Origin: Pomphorhynchus laevis
Taxonomy: Eukaryota > Acanthocephala > Palaeacanthocephala > Echinorhynchida > Pomphorhynchidae
Direction of reading: 5' to 3'
Length of the DNA stretch: 64,000 nucleotides
Assembly (NCBI GenBank): GCA_012934845.2
Contig: WNNJ02003694.1
Coordinates: forward strand, 62,001 to 126,000
Below the pieces are notes generated by a model. That model saw only the letters and a program-made list of their open reading frames with translations, searched no databases and had not been told where the DNA came from. The position numbers and the translations under genes are program-made. This document shows positions 21,830 to 32,322 of this stretch, in pieces (the stretch's first letter is position 1; each line of letters begins with the position of its first letter).

Positions 21830-23240
21830 AAAAGTAGGTACATCTATATTTATACAAATAAAAGTTAGTCTAATAAAAGGTAATAGTATTAGAAAAATAG
21901 TGTAGGGTTAACGAAATTAATACTGGTATAAAACACTGTTTCAGTATTAATTCTACAAAAGAATTTTTAGAACAGACAAAAGGAATAAATTTTCAAAATA
22001 TAAATACATACGATTTTAGTACGTTTTATACAAATCTAGATTTAGTAGATATTAAAGAAGCGTTAGTAAAATTAATTAATCTTATATTCGGAAAAAGATA
22101 TACATGTATATGTTATAAAAATTATAACGCCTATCTAACAAAATTAAACCATCAGGTATATATAAATATATGGATAAAATTGAATTAATAGAATCCTTAA
22201 ACATTTTGATAAATCAAAATTATTTAATAGTAGGCACATCTATATTTAGACAAGTAAAAGCTGTTCCAATGGGAAGCAATAGTAGCCCAATTATAGCTGA
22301 CTTGTTTTTAAGCTTTATAGTATATGAATTTGTTCATAACTGTTTAAGAAATAGATCTAAATTATATAAAGATATAAAATATATGTTTTGATATATTGAT
22401 GATATATGTGTATTTAATTCTAGCATTTTTTATTCAATAGGCGAACAAATTTATCCAGGTAGTCTCATTCTTAATAAAACTAATATTAATGATAAAGTAT
22501 ATATCTTGATATGAGCATTAAATTAGCATCAATTAAAACTACTTTTAATTTATATCGTAAAGATGGCATATTTAAATTTACAAGTAACATATTTTTGCAT
22601 GAGCATTCATGCATACTATATAATATAAAATATAATACATTAAATAATGAAATTTTAAGAATTGCAACAATATGTAATGATATTGGTTTTCTTCAAAATC
22701 ATTTAAATAATTTAATAGATACATATTTTAAACTAGGTTACTATAAAAATAACATCAAACAGAAAATAGTAAAATATATAAATCAACACAATAATATTAA
22801 AAATAAATTTAAACTCTTTAACGGAATATTTTTATAGATGAATAATAAATAATATACTTTGTATTAGAATATAATACTATATAGTCAAATTTCATCATAG
22901 GAAATATATCATTTGCATGTGTTTGGTCCCGCTGCTGTGTTGTGTCGAGGAATAGGAACTGAAACCTGATACCATAGCAGTTTCTTCTGATGAAATCTAA
23001 TCCTTATCCTGATACAACGTCTTTTATTTATTAGTCAATTCATAAAAATTGACTTTTATCAATTTCAATTTTTTATTTTAACTTGATATAAGTTATATAA
23101 AATCTTATAACAATAATTTATAATTATTTATTATCTAATTATTAAATTTTGATTTATTGATTTCACATTATTATTTTTATTCATTTATTTTTATTTATTT
23201 ATTTTTGATTTTATAATTATATTAAATATGTAGACTCAGT
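21830..23240 (+). mobile_element. Naiad-like Penelope element, 5'-truncated, with tail
   Basis: RT text from 'NTGIKH.FSINSTKEFLEQTKGINFQNINTYDFS' through 'SIFRQVKAVPMGSNSSPIIADLFLSF' and 'YIDDICVFN' to the thumb 'FLHEHSCILYNIKYNTLNNEILRIATICNDIGFLQNHLNN' matches the copy at 32323-35400. It begins within RT, so the GIY-YIG domain is absent. The tail (22860-23240) contains the structured element at 22891-22994 and the conserved TATTTATTAGTCAATTCATAAAAA. The copy is broken by a few interruptions. Confidence 0.85.
22891..22994 (+). ncRNA. Naiad tail structured RNA, pseudoknot copy 1
   Basis: Pairings seen: outer TTCATCA..TGATGAA, P1 GGTCCC (22925) with GGAACT (22955), P2 CTGCTGTG (22932) with CATAGCAG (22973). 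Relative to the copy at 35068, P1 shows a C-G to T-A double change and P2 a G-T wobble, so pairing is preserved although the sequence changed. The order P1, P2, P1', P2' makes a pseudoknot. Confidence 0.55.
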
Positions 23241-23248
23241 TATCTGAA

Positions 23249-23521
23249 TTGAATTATTTTGTTATTTCTTTTCTTCTATCCATCGGGTTGCCTTCGAGAA
23301 TTGTTAGGTGGATATATTGCTGTTCACTAAGTGTTTCTTTTACGAATATGACCCTGATACACGTTAATTCCACCCAATTAAAGGTGTGGATCAAGCCTCA
23401 CCTCTCTCCTATAATTTTTATTGATACATCCATTGTACTGTTTAAACCTTTTCAACGCAATCAACATCTAGTCGTGACGATACCACACTTCTGTTTTCTG
23501 GACGCAGGCTCAAGGATGTAG
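23249..23521 (+). pseudogene. possible LINE RT fragment
   Basis: A 90-residue frame begins 'LLSIGLPSRIVRWIYCCSLSVSFTNM' and reaches 'KPHLSPIIFID'. This resembles the segment before and at motif B of Jockey-like LINEs (GLP..IV.WI..... LSPILF). No palm YADD block follows, and the rest is not recognised. Weak. Confidence 0.3.
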
Positions 23522-23602
23522 TCTCAGACAACAGCCACTTGTTTTTAACTTATATTTCTCAACTCTTCAAAATAACAGGTTGTTATTTTTCATGGTGCCC
23601 CT

Positions 23603-23995
23603 GTGACCAAGAAAAAGCTTAAGAGACTTGCAATACCATATATTTCCTCCATTATGAATAATAATATAGGAAAGAATAATAATTCTGTCTTTACACATCT
23701 ACTAAGATATCTGGGTTTACCATTACAGTTAGATGGACCGCTATATCATAATAAAAGACTAATCTTGGGATTAGTCCTATATTCAAGAGGACGTATCCCG
23801 AAGCAAATACTAAGATTTCTGAAGCTCTTCATTTCGAGACTACCGACCATCGTGGGACGCGATTGGGCCTTCAGGTGTGTCGCATACCCTAAGTCGTTCA
23901 ATCGTAAGGCGTCGTATTGGTGTTTGCTGGTGGGGACATATCCCAATTTATTGTTTAGAGACATCAAAGATGATGATGACTGGCAAATAATTTGA
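23603..23995 (+). CDS. hypothetical protein, 130 residues
   Basis: The frame reads through 'FTHLLRYLGLPLQLDGPLYHNKRLILGLVLYSRGRIPKQILRFLKLFISRLPTIVGRDWAFRCVAYPKSFNRKASY' (described in pieces) and ends in an acidic 'DIKDDDDW'. It is rich in Leu/Arg with no clear transmembrane segment and no motif I recognise. It is open upstream of the ATG for about 20 codons in the same frame. It lies between a retroelement tail and the flank of the transporter gene and could be an exon, a LINE accessory region or chance. Composition is more protein-like than its surroundings. Confidence 0.3.
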   Translation: MTKKKLKRLAIPYISSIMNNNIGKNNNSVFTHLLRYLGLPLQLDGPLYHNKRLILGLVLYSRGRIPKQILRFLKLFISRLPTIVGRDWAFRCVAYPKSFNRKASYWCLLVGTYPNLLFRDIKDDDDWQII

Positions 23996-23999
23996 CTAC

Positions 24000-25008
24000 A
24001 TTCCTGTCCTAGTCAATTGCTTTGTTTCAAACTTCTCCTTATGTATTTATTATTTAAAAAATCTTGTTATTATGCAAGTCCGAATATATCGTACAAGTGC
24101 GCAGCCTTAGTAATCATGAGAGTCCATAACAAAATCCACATACAAGCATAACAAAATGTAGGTGGATATATTGTTTAAATAATACAAATATTTCCTTATT
24201 TACATTCCATATACAAATTACATGTTAATAAATACTAAATAATTTGCAAACTGGTATTTTTGCGGTCATCATAAAAATAATTATCCTATTCAACTGGTTA
24301 TCTTTGGCAAATCATCGGATACAGGTACATGCATAAATGTAGTCACTGATCCAAAATCACATTTTGTACATTCAATTATACGTTTAAGTGGTATTGAATG
24401 TAGTAAGTACACTTGTTTTGATCTCAAATCTGATGCCAAATAGGTAAGGTCTTAGGATTTTATATCCATTAAAATTTTTTGAGTATATTGCAAAGTGTGG
24501 ATTTTGTTTTCAGCTCCATTTAGCTGACACATTAAAGTTATGATGTTACAATATGAATAAATTTGTTCATTGTTAAACATCATTACAGTCAGTCCAGTGC
24601 ATTATTATTTTCCTACCTTGTCTACTAAATATAAAGAAACTGTCATAAAATAGCAAATTTATCATCATTTAAGAGTTGCGTAATTTAAAAATGTTATGTG
24701 AAATCTAGGCCGCTTGGAATGCTGTTCGTTGTCGCAGTCACCAAATTACGAACGTTGTAGACAGTGTTGTTGATTTAATCCGGAATCAGTTTGCATACTT
24801 AACAAATAAACTCAGTCGGTGATTCTTGAGGAGAGGGTACACATTCTTTTCTAAAGCGATAGTGTAAAATTATCAATACATGAGTCATTATTTTCAAAAA
24901 CAAAAATATTCCGTACAGAAAATATTTTAACATCTATTGCAAATTAATTGTGTTCTTGTTTTCATGTTTACCAATAGTAATTCTTGACTTACGACATACT
25001 ATTGCAAA
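24000..25008. other. upstream flank of the ABC transporter gene
   Basis: AT-rich sequence without a recognised element. No clear TATA box or splice pattern can be asserted. An ATAACAAAATCCACATACAAG-like word is partly repeated near 24125-24175. The promoter of the transporter is presumably here. Confidence 0.4.
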
Positions 25009-28000
25009 ATGTCAACGAAATATCCAATGAAGAAGGATTCAACACGGCGTCGATCGTCGATTCTGAATCAGTGCCCTCTATTTAGTAAACGGAAAAAATC
25101 AACAAATGGTGCAATAGAAAATACTACTAATGAGTTGGGTGGTGGTTCTAGCGACATTACAGTGCCTTACTATCAGTTATTCCGATTTTCAACTGGATAT
25201 CAAAAGGCTCTTACTATTGCGGGTTTGTTTGCTGCATTCTTTAATGGATTGCCAATACCGATATTGTTGCTGGTATACGGTAAAACTATTGACGAATTTG
25301 TACCTAATCAGTTCTGTAAAATACTAGATTTTATTAATATTAGTGGCATATGCCCACCACATGTTGATGAAACCAATATCAATCAGCTTTTCCATGAATG
25401 CGACTGGAGTAATTTCAATGTTACCTTGCCTGATTTAACCAAATCAACTTCCAAAAGAGCAATACAGTTTACAATAATCGGCCTGGTGTCATGGGTTTTA
25501 TCGACTCTGCAAACATTACTTTTATCTAACTCAGCCGAACAGATAATACGAAACGTTAGAATTCGTTGTTTTGAAGCAGTATTATCCAAACAGGTATCCT
25601 GGTTCGATAAAAATTCATCTGGATCGATAAACAGTGTGCTTAATGAGACAACGGAAAAATTTAAAAACGGAATAGGCGATAAAGTTGGTATGGTCACTCA
25701 GGGCATACTGGTGACAGTTGCTGCTCTTTCGATATGCTTTATATGTGAATGGAAGTTATCTCTTGCCATGATCTGTTTTGCACCGCTCTTAGTTGTAGCG
25801 ATTTCATTCTTAGCTAAGAAAACGGTTAAAGGGACATTTTTAGAAACTAAGGCTTACGCAAAAACGGGATCTGTCGCACAAGAAACATTTGCGGGTATTA
25901 GAACGGTTCATGCCTATAATGGTACAAAGAAAATGCAGAATATTTACGACTCAAAACTAGATGACGCATATAAAGAGGCATTGATCAAAGGTTCTCTGAC
26001 CTGCTTTGTAACTGGGTTGTTATGGTTCGTTATATTCAGTTCGTATGCAATTGGATTTTGGTACGGAGGAAAACTGATGATAAGCGACAACATGTCTGTA
26101 GGATTGATATTAATAATTTTCTTTAGTGTTCAAACAGCTGTATTTACATTAGGTAATAATACATCACACTATTCGTCGATCACAGAATCGCGTTCAGCTG
26201 CGTCAACGATATATAAACTAATAGATGACAGTGAAAGTGTCGAGAGATCTCTTGAGGACAGAGATAAAAAAATAAAAGCCAGCGGCGATATTACGCGAAA
26301 ATCATCATCGGCATTAGGTGGCAATCGCAACGATGATTTTATCGTTTTTCAAAATATCAGTTTTTCTTATCCATCAAGGCCCGATGTTGAAATTTTAAGC
26401 AACATTAACTTATCAATACGCAAAGGAAGTACAGTTGCTTTGGTTGGAGAAAGCGGCTGTGGAAAAAGTACGATTGTTCAACTACTGCTTCGCTTCTATA
26501 ACCCATCATCGGGTCAAATTTGTATTAATGGTATACCCATGCAAAATATAGACATAAGCGAATTGAGAAACTTAATTGGACTAGTTGGCCAAGAGCCGGT
26601 GTTATTCTCCATGTCTATAAAGGAAAACATTCTACTAGGTAATGCCAATGCGACAGAAGACGAAATCAGGTATGCATGTAAACAAGCAAATGCGCTTCAA
26701 TTTATTGAACAATTTCCAGATAAATTTGATACGCTTGTAGGTGAAGGTGGTTCTCGGCTAAGCGGAGGACAGAAACAACGAATCGCTATAGCGCGTGCAC
26801 TGGTGTCAAATCCGGAAATTCTATTAATAGATGAGGCCACAAATGCCTTTGATAGTGAAAACGAAAGACTTGTTCAGAGCGCATTAGACAATGCAAGAAG
26901 AGGGCGAACAACACTGATAATTGCACATCGGCTTTCCACAATCCGCAATGCTGATGTAATCACTGGCATTAGAAGAGGCAGAGTTGTCGAATATGGAACT
27001 CATGTAGATCTGATAAAAACAAACGGTGTTTACAATCAACTGGTAAATGCCCAACATAGAAACGATGAGAGCAAAGTGGAAAATCCTGTACGACGGGCGG
27101 GACAGAGTTTGCTGGTTGAAAGCTCACCATTAACTAGAATAACTTCGGATGTTGAAACTACAAATTCATATGAATCTAGTATATTTTTCACGAAAGAATT
27201 AAAATTATTTTCTCGTGATAGGATTACCTCATCAATAATAGTTGATGGTAAGAAGTCGTCAAGTAACGACGAAACAAAGAAGGCGTTAATGTTTGTGATG
27301 AAAGCAAATATGCCAGAGATATTTTATATTTGCTTAGGTACAATATGTATAGTAGGTTGGGGAGTTTTGCAAATTGTATTTCAGGTATTCTTTGCACAGA
27401 CAATAGTAATATTTTCAAATTGTAATGATGAAATGCGGCAGAACAACATTAATCGACAAAGCTTGATATTTTTTATCATCGGTATATCGTGTTTCATAGC
27501 TCAATTCGGCGGTACTTTGGCTTATACGGTAAGTGGCGAACGCCTTAGTAGACGGTTACGGTCACAGGTGTTTAAATATTTAACACGTCAGGAAATCGGT
27601 TTTTTTGATAAGAGTGACAATGGAGTAGGTAAATTGTGTACGATTTTATCTACTGAGGCAAGTGCCGTACAAGGTGCTACGGGTATTCGTATTGGGACGT
27701 ATCTCTCTGGAATCTCAATCCTTTTAGTCGGGATCATTGTTGCCTTTATCTACGGATGGCAATTGGCATTAGTAATTCTTGCATTTGTACCAATCTTAAT
27801 CGGTGCCGGTGTAGTATCTATGAAAGTGATTTCAGGGTTTAGTGCGCAAGATAAAAAATATTTAGAAGAAGCAGGAAGAATTGTTGTAGAATGTACGTCT
27901 AATATTCGAACAGTAAAGCAACTTAAAAGTGAAAAATATTTTATGCGTAGATACGTACAACTAATTGATAATGTAATGCATCGAAATCTTAGAAAAACGG

Positions 28001-29025
28001 TAATAAACGGTATTTTATTCGGGTTTTCTCAAGGTGTGGTATTTTTTGTAGTAGCTGGATGCTATTACGCGGGAGCTGTATTCATTAATCATGGTTACAT
28101 GAACACCGAAGAAATGATGATTGTATTTGGATCCTTATTATTTGGAGCGATGAGTATAGGGCAAAATCAAGCGATGGCTCCCGATTTTGGTAAATCTATT
28201 GAAGCTGCTAAACGTATATATAAAATTATACAGAGAGTTCCAAAAATAGATTCTGAATCAACGGATGGACTTATACCTAAAGAATACAATGGCATTTATA
28301 AGCTCGATCATGTCAAATTCAACTATCCTGCTCGGGAGCAAACTCAAGTACTGCGAAACGTGACATTGACAATTGATAGCTCAACGTCAAGTGCTCTTGT
28401 CGGATTTTCTGGTTGTGGTAAAAGTACGATCATACAATTGCTGGAAAGGTTTTACGATCCCACAGAAGGGTGTATATTTTTAGACGACGTCGACATTAGA
28501 ACAATTAACATACACTGGTATAGGCAGAAAATAGGGATTGTTAGTCAAGAACCAATTCTTTTTAATTGGTCGATAGGAGATAATATCGCTTTCGGAGATC
28601 AAATAAATCCACCAAATATGAAGAGGATTCGGGCTGCTGCGAAAGCTGCAAATATAGACGATTTTATCACTCACTTACCACAGGGTTACGATACAATAGC
28701 AGGTTCTAGAGGATCACTACTTAGTGGAGGTCAGAAACAAAGAATATGTTTGGCAAGGGCGTTGGTAAGCAAACCAGCCTTAATATTATTAGATGAGGCA
28801 ACATCCGCTCTGGACACTGAAAATGAACGTATTGTTCAGGAAGCGTTGTTTGCAGCTCAGCAGGAACGGGGATCAGTTACAGTCTCTCATAGACTATCAA
28901 TAATTGAGCACAGCGACGTTATTTATGTTATGGATAACGGTAAACTTGTAGAATGTGGTAACCACGTAGAATTACTTAACAATAGAGGAACCTATTACGA
29001 TCTATGTAAATACTCGAAAAGGTAA
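25009..29025 (+). CDS. ABC multidrug transporter, P-glycoprotein (ABCB1) type, intronless
   Basis: A full ABCB-type transporter of 1338 residues with two (transmembrane domain - ATPase) halves, expected to export hydrophobic compounds at the plasma membrane. A charged, serine-rich cytosolic N-terminus precedes TMD1 (first helix near 'LFAAFFNGLPIPILLLVYG'). NBD1 has Walker A GESGCGKST (residue about 480), Q-loop 'VGQEPVLF', signature LSGGQKQR (about 584), Walker B ILLIDEAT (D608, E609) and H-loop 'IIAHRLS'. NBD2 has Walker A GFSGCGKST (about 1132), signature LSGGQKQR (about 1238), Walker B LILLDEATSALD (E1263) and 'VSHRLS'. All catalytic residues are present and the length is normal for the family. 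The ATG has A at -3. The 4-kb frame has no introns, unlike most animal ABCB1 genes. A polyadenylation signal AATAAA follows near 29090. Confidence 0.95.
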   Translation: MSTKYPMKKDSTRRRSSILNQCPLFSKRKKSTNGAIENTTNELGGGSSDITVPYYQLFRFSTGYQKALTIAGLFAAFFNGLPIPILLLVYGKTIDEFVPNQFCKILDFINISGICPPHVDETNINQLFHECDWSNFNVTLPDLTKSTSKRAIQFTIIGLVSWVLSTLQTLLLSNSAEQIIRNVRIRCFEAVLSKQVSWFDKNSSGSINSVLNETTEKFKNGIGDKVGMVTQGILVTVAALSICFICEWKLSLAMICFAPLLVVAISFLAKKTVKGTFLETKAYAKTGSVAQETFAGIRTVHAYNGTKKMQNIYDSKLDDAYKEALIKGSLTCFVTGLLWFVIFSSYAIGFWYGGKLMISDNMSVGLILIIFFSVQTAVFTLGNNTSHYSSITESRSAASTIYKLIDDSESVERSLEDRDKKIKASGDITRKSSSALGGNRNDDFIVFQNISFSYPSRPDVEILSNINLSIRKGSTVALVGESGCGKSTIVQLLLRFYNPSSGQICINGIPMQNIDISELRNLIGLVGQEPVLFSMSIKENILLGNANATEDEIRYACKQANALQFIEQFPDKFDTLVGEGGSRLSGGQKQRIAIARALVSNPEILLIDEATNAFDSENERLVQSALDNARRGRTTLIIAHRLSTIRNADVITGIRRGRVVEYGTHVDLIKTNGVYNQLVNAQHRNDESKVENPVRRAGQSLLVESSPLTRITSDVETTNSYESSIFFTKELKLFSRDRITSSIIVDGKKSSSNDETKKALMFVMKANMPEIFYICLGTICIVGWGVLQIVFQVFFAQTIVIFSNCNDEMRQNNINRQSLIFFIIGISCFIAQFGGTLAYTVSGERLSRRLRSQVFKYLTRQEIGFFDKSDNGVGKLCTILSTEASAVQGATGIRIGTYLSGISILLVGIIVAFIYGWQLALVILAFVPILIGAGVVSMKVISGFSAQDKKYLEEAGRIVVECTSNIRTVKQLKSEKYFMRRYVQLIDNVMHRNLRKTVINGILFGFSQGVVFFVVAGCYYAGAVFINHGYMNTEEMMIVFGSLLFGAMSIGQNQAMAPDFGKSIEAAKRIYKIIQRVPKIDSESTDGLIPKEYNGIYKLDHVKFNYPAREQTQVLRNVTLTIDSSTSSALVGFSGCGKSTIIQLLERFYDPTEGCIFLDDVDIRTINIHWYRQKIGIVSQEPILFNWSIGDNIAFGDQINPPNMKRIRAAAKAANIDDFITHLPQGYDTIAGSRGSLLSGGQKQRICLARALVSKPALILLDEATSALDTENERIVQEALFAAQQERGSVTVSHRLSIIEHSDVIYVMDNGKLVECGNHVELLNNRGTYYDLCKYSKR

Positions 29026-29744
29026 ATTTGCTCTTTCGCATTTCAAGCTGCAGCGAAATCTTAAATTTGCCATTATCGAACATTGTAAATAAAAAAGTGT
29101 AGACATTCCAGAGTACAATAATTTGCTGAGTTCAAATCGAAAAAAAAATAAAGATCCTCACCAAGTTCCATGCCGCTGAAGCCTTGCAGATTCTTCATCG
29201 AGAATGCAAAATAAGATAAATTTAGTTCAATAAAACTAACGACAAGCGAACTTTTTGAACGTTCAACGGTGTAATTTTATTTTTGGTAGATATTTATACT
29301 GATGTGCTAGATGTTGAATTATGAAAACTTGATTAATTTATATTTTTGTTGGAAAATTCCTGTGTTAGAATTTTATTGAAACATTTTAGAGAAAATTCCG
29401 GTAATATAGTATAAAGATATTACTTATCATTTTACCAACCCGAGTTGAAAAACTCGGATTGGGCAATTTCTCATGTGATTAATTTCATTTTAGTTAATAT
29501 TTTGTTTTTCGTACAACTTTATAATCGAAAATGGTTCGAAAGTAATTGGAATTTCGTTGCAATAATTGAATTTTGAGTATTACTTTGAAATAAGTATCAA
29601 ATTTTGTTTATTTTAGCTTCAGAAATGTCATAGAACTATGATTTTGATTTTTAGCATGTATTGTCTACTTTATACTAATCAAAACAATGAGCAATAACAG
29701 TAATATTTAATATTTTTAATTATAATTTATAAACTAACCGTATT
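29026..29744. other. 3' flank of the transporter gene
   Basis: The 3' UTR holds AATAAA near 29089 and a run of nine A followed by TAAAG near 29141-29153. The latter could be a remnant of a poly(A) tail but is too short to decide. The rest is AT-rich with no gene. Confidence 0.45.
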
Positions 29745-30089
29745 GTTTGTATGATGTGGCAGCCACGAAGGAATCGACAAAACGATATCAGGTACCGTTT
29801 CGTTATTATTTTGACTCAACAGTACAAATACAAATAAGTTGGCAGATAAATAGAGAGAATGCGCTGGCATTAGCCAGTGCTCTTAGCTAATGATCTTTTT
29901 GGTGAAGCATATACCTACTTTGCAAGAAATTTTCTAGTTTCATGTACCTTTTGACATACTCGTGCCGTCTGCCGGTCCTCCTCTGCATCCAGTAGTGGGA
30001 GGTATCTGGCACTGACGAGTCAAAATAATGACAAAACGGTAATTGGTATCGTTTTGTCGATTCTTTCGTAACTGCCACATCATACAAAC
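29745..30089. mobile_element. MITE with 73-bp terminal inverted repeats
   Basis: The arms 29745-29817 and 30017-30089 are near-perfect inverted repeats, starting GTTTGTATGATGTGGCAG and ending TATTTTGACTC. The 200-bp interior contains a hairpin GCGCTGGC-ATTA-GCCAGTGC (29861-29880). No transposase is encoded; the 88-residue minus frame is not convincing. I see no clear target duplication, so the superfamily is open. A decayed relative sits at about 46190-46470. Confidence 0.8.
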
Positions 30090-31000
30090 AGAACAAATGC
30101 CAGGTCACATTACAAATCTTATTATCTGTAATTGAAGCAGCTAATATTATCATAAAAATTTAATATAAGATATATTATATATTTAATATATTACTTTAAT
30201 AATTAAAACATTATGACACGTTAAATATTCAATTAAATATTCAATTTTATAACGACATAGATTACAATGATAAATTGTAAATTACATTGTAATCGTAATT
30301 ATTATCTTATTTATTTAAAATAATAACCCTCTATCGCCACGGGCGATAAGGGAAGATCAACATCAAAACGTCAACATCGAAAATTATTATAATATGAGTC
30401 AATAAATTATTTTAAACCTTATTATTTTGAATAAATATATTGTTATAATAAGGTAATATAATTATATTACCATTAATGTAATGATTAGTTGTCTTTTTCT
30501 CCGGGAAAAATACGAACGGCGAAAGAAACAACTGACATTTTCTCCGAACGAAAAACTTTCTCCGAAAGTTTTTTCAATGAACTTTCTTAAAGTTCATTGT
30601 TGTAATAATTATAATTATAAACATTAAGATGATATACATTATACTAGCTATTAAGGTAAAAATAACGATAATATTTAAACATAAAAATAAAGACAACTGG
30701 TGAAACTGTTTATGGAATTAACTTTAAGCTTATAAATAAAATCATGCCAGGCAAATAATTTTTAACGACATTCCGAATCGAGCAAAAAAGCAATAAAATG
30801 AATCATTTTAATTATAATCATTATAATCATTATAATGATTATAATCATTATATTTGATTCATTATAATCACAATAATTTTATACGATAAAATACGATAAA
30901 ATAAAAATAAAGATAAATAATTATAAATACTAAATTATTGTTAAGATTTTATATAATTTATATCAAATTAAAATTTAAAATTAAAATTTTAAATAAAAGT
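30090..31000. other. AT-rich spacer with a cluster of hairpins
   Basis: Strong short palindromes occur: CCCTCTATCGCC/GGCGATAAGGG (about 30329-30354), AAAACTTTC/GAAAGTTTT (about 30554-30574), CAATGAACTTT/AAAGTTCATTG (30576-30600), and TATAATCATTATAATGATTATA-type repeats (30808-30855). There is no coding signal. Confidence 0.5.
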
Positions 31001-32060
31001 TAATTTTTATGAATTGACTTATAAATAATATACGTTGTATTCAAAAGATAATAATGAAATATATTATTAATAATTTTAATTTAAACATAAAAATGCTAAA
31101 CGAAAATTTAATAATTAATAATTATTTAATTTAATTTATAATTTAAATCAAGTTAAAATAAAAAATTGACATTTAAAATAAACGTCATTTTTATGAATTG
31201 ACTAATAAATAACAGACGTTGTATATGAATAACATTAGAGTTCATCAGAAGAAACTGCTATGCTATCAGGTTTCAGCCCCTAACTCCTCTACCCAGCATA
31301 GCAGCGGAGCCAAACACGTGCTAATGACGTATTTCCTCTGATGAAATGTGACTATCTAGTATTGTATTCTAATACAAAGTATATTATTTATTATTCATCC
31401 ATAAAAATTTTCCGCTAATGATTTTAAATTTATTTTTAATATTACTGTGTTGATTTATATATTTTGCTATTTTCTGTTTGATGATATTTTTATAGTAACC
31501 TAGTTTAAAATATGCATCTATTAAATTATTTAAATGATTTTGAAGAAAAACAATATCGTTACAAATTGTTGCAATTCTTAAAATTTTATTTAATGTATTA
31601 TATTTTATATGATATTGTATGGTGAATGCTCATGCAAAAATATGTTTCTTGAAAATTTAAATATGTCATCTTTACGATATAAATTAATAGTAGTTTTAGT
31701 TAATGTTAATTTAACGTCATATCTAGATATATACTTTATCATTAATATTGGTTTTATTAAGAATAAGGCTTTCTGGAAAAATTTGTTCGCTTATTGAATA
31801 AAAATTGCTAGAATTAAATACATATCATCAATATATCGAAACATATATTTCATATCTTTATATAATTTTGATTTATTTTTTAAACAGTTTTGAACAAATT
31901 CATATTCTATAAAGCTTAGAAATAAGTCAGCTATTATTGGGTTACTATTACCTCTCATTAGAACACCTTTTACTTGTCTAAATATAGATGTCCCTACTTT
32001 TAAATAATTTTGATTTATCAAAATATTTAAGGATTCTATTAATTCAATTTTATCCATATA
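31000..32060 (-). mobile_element. Naiad-like Penelope element, inverted 3' part
   Basis: On the minus strand the copy runs from 'MDKIELIESLNILINQNYLKVGTSIFRQVKGV' (32057) through 'FRYIDDMYLI' into the thumb and then the tail to about 31000. It lies head to head with the plus-strand copy starting near 32168. It is 5'-truncated at the same RT region where other copies break. The structured tail element is at 31241-31345. Confidence 0.8.
31241..31345 (-). ncRNA. Naiad tail structured RNA, pseudoknot copy 2
   Basis: In minus sense: outer stem TTCATCAG.GG..TTCTTCTGATGAA, P1 GGCTCC (31311-31306) with GGGGCT (31280-31275), and P2 CTGCTATG (31304-31297) with CATAGCAG (31262-31255). P1 is kept by wobble pairs where the sequence differs from other copies. 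Confidence 0.55.
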
Positions 32061-32164
32061 TTTATATTTACTTAATTATTTAATTTTTGTTAGATATACG
32101 TTATAGTTATTATAACATATGTTCTATAATATACGTTATAGTTATTATAACATATTTATTATAA

Positions 32165-32310
32165 CATATATTATAACATCTTGTTCCAGCCTGCAACCAC
32201 CTTAAGCAGGGCAGCCCCCTGTCAGATGCTGCTGGATGGCCCGTTGTAAGTTTAGTCTGAGTCAACTAAACTAGGTGGCGACACCGAAAAAGCAACGTTA
32301 AAAATTATGA
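32165..32310 (+). ncRNA. structured leader before the GIY-YIG frame
   Basis: A GC-rich block in AT-rich DNA. CCACCT (about 32198) can pair with AGGTGG (about 32272), enclosing two hairpins: GGGCAGC..GCTGC..GCCC (about 32210-32243) and GTTTAGT/ACTAAAC (about 32252-32273). GGTG-GCGA-CACC with a GNRA loop is an alternative at the 3' side. It lies directly before the element's first frame. I infer an RNA structure of the element's 5' end; I cannot assign a ribozyme class. Confidence 0.4.
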
Positions 32311-32322
32311 CTTAAAAGTTAC

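Noticed and set aside
24000-24560. Hidden exons upstream of the transporter
   Set aside because: No open frame with splice-like borders and no recognisable peptide.
29141-29153. Poly(A) tail proving that the transporter is a retrocopy
   Set aside because: Nine A residues in AT-rich DNA are expected by chance, and no flanking duplication was found.
29887-30153. 88-residue minus frame inside the MITE as a transposase
   Set aside because: Too short, no DDE-type motif, and it runs through a terminal inverted repeat.
30808-30870. CRISPR-like or satellite array from repeated ATAATCATT words
   Set aside because: Units are short, AT-only and palindromic with no unique spacers; a simple low-complexity repeat.
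31241-31345. Hammerhead ribozyme in the Naiad tail, because CTGATGA and GAAA both occur
   Set aside because: The CTGATGA is one strand of the outer stem pairing with TCATCAG, and the GAAA lies on the wrong side and at the wrong distance. No CUGANGA - stem II - GAAA arrangement could be drawn in either orientation.
32210-32310. tRNA-like gene in the structured leader
   Set aside because: The arms do not fit tRNA geometry and no convincing A box, B box or anticodon loop is present.
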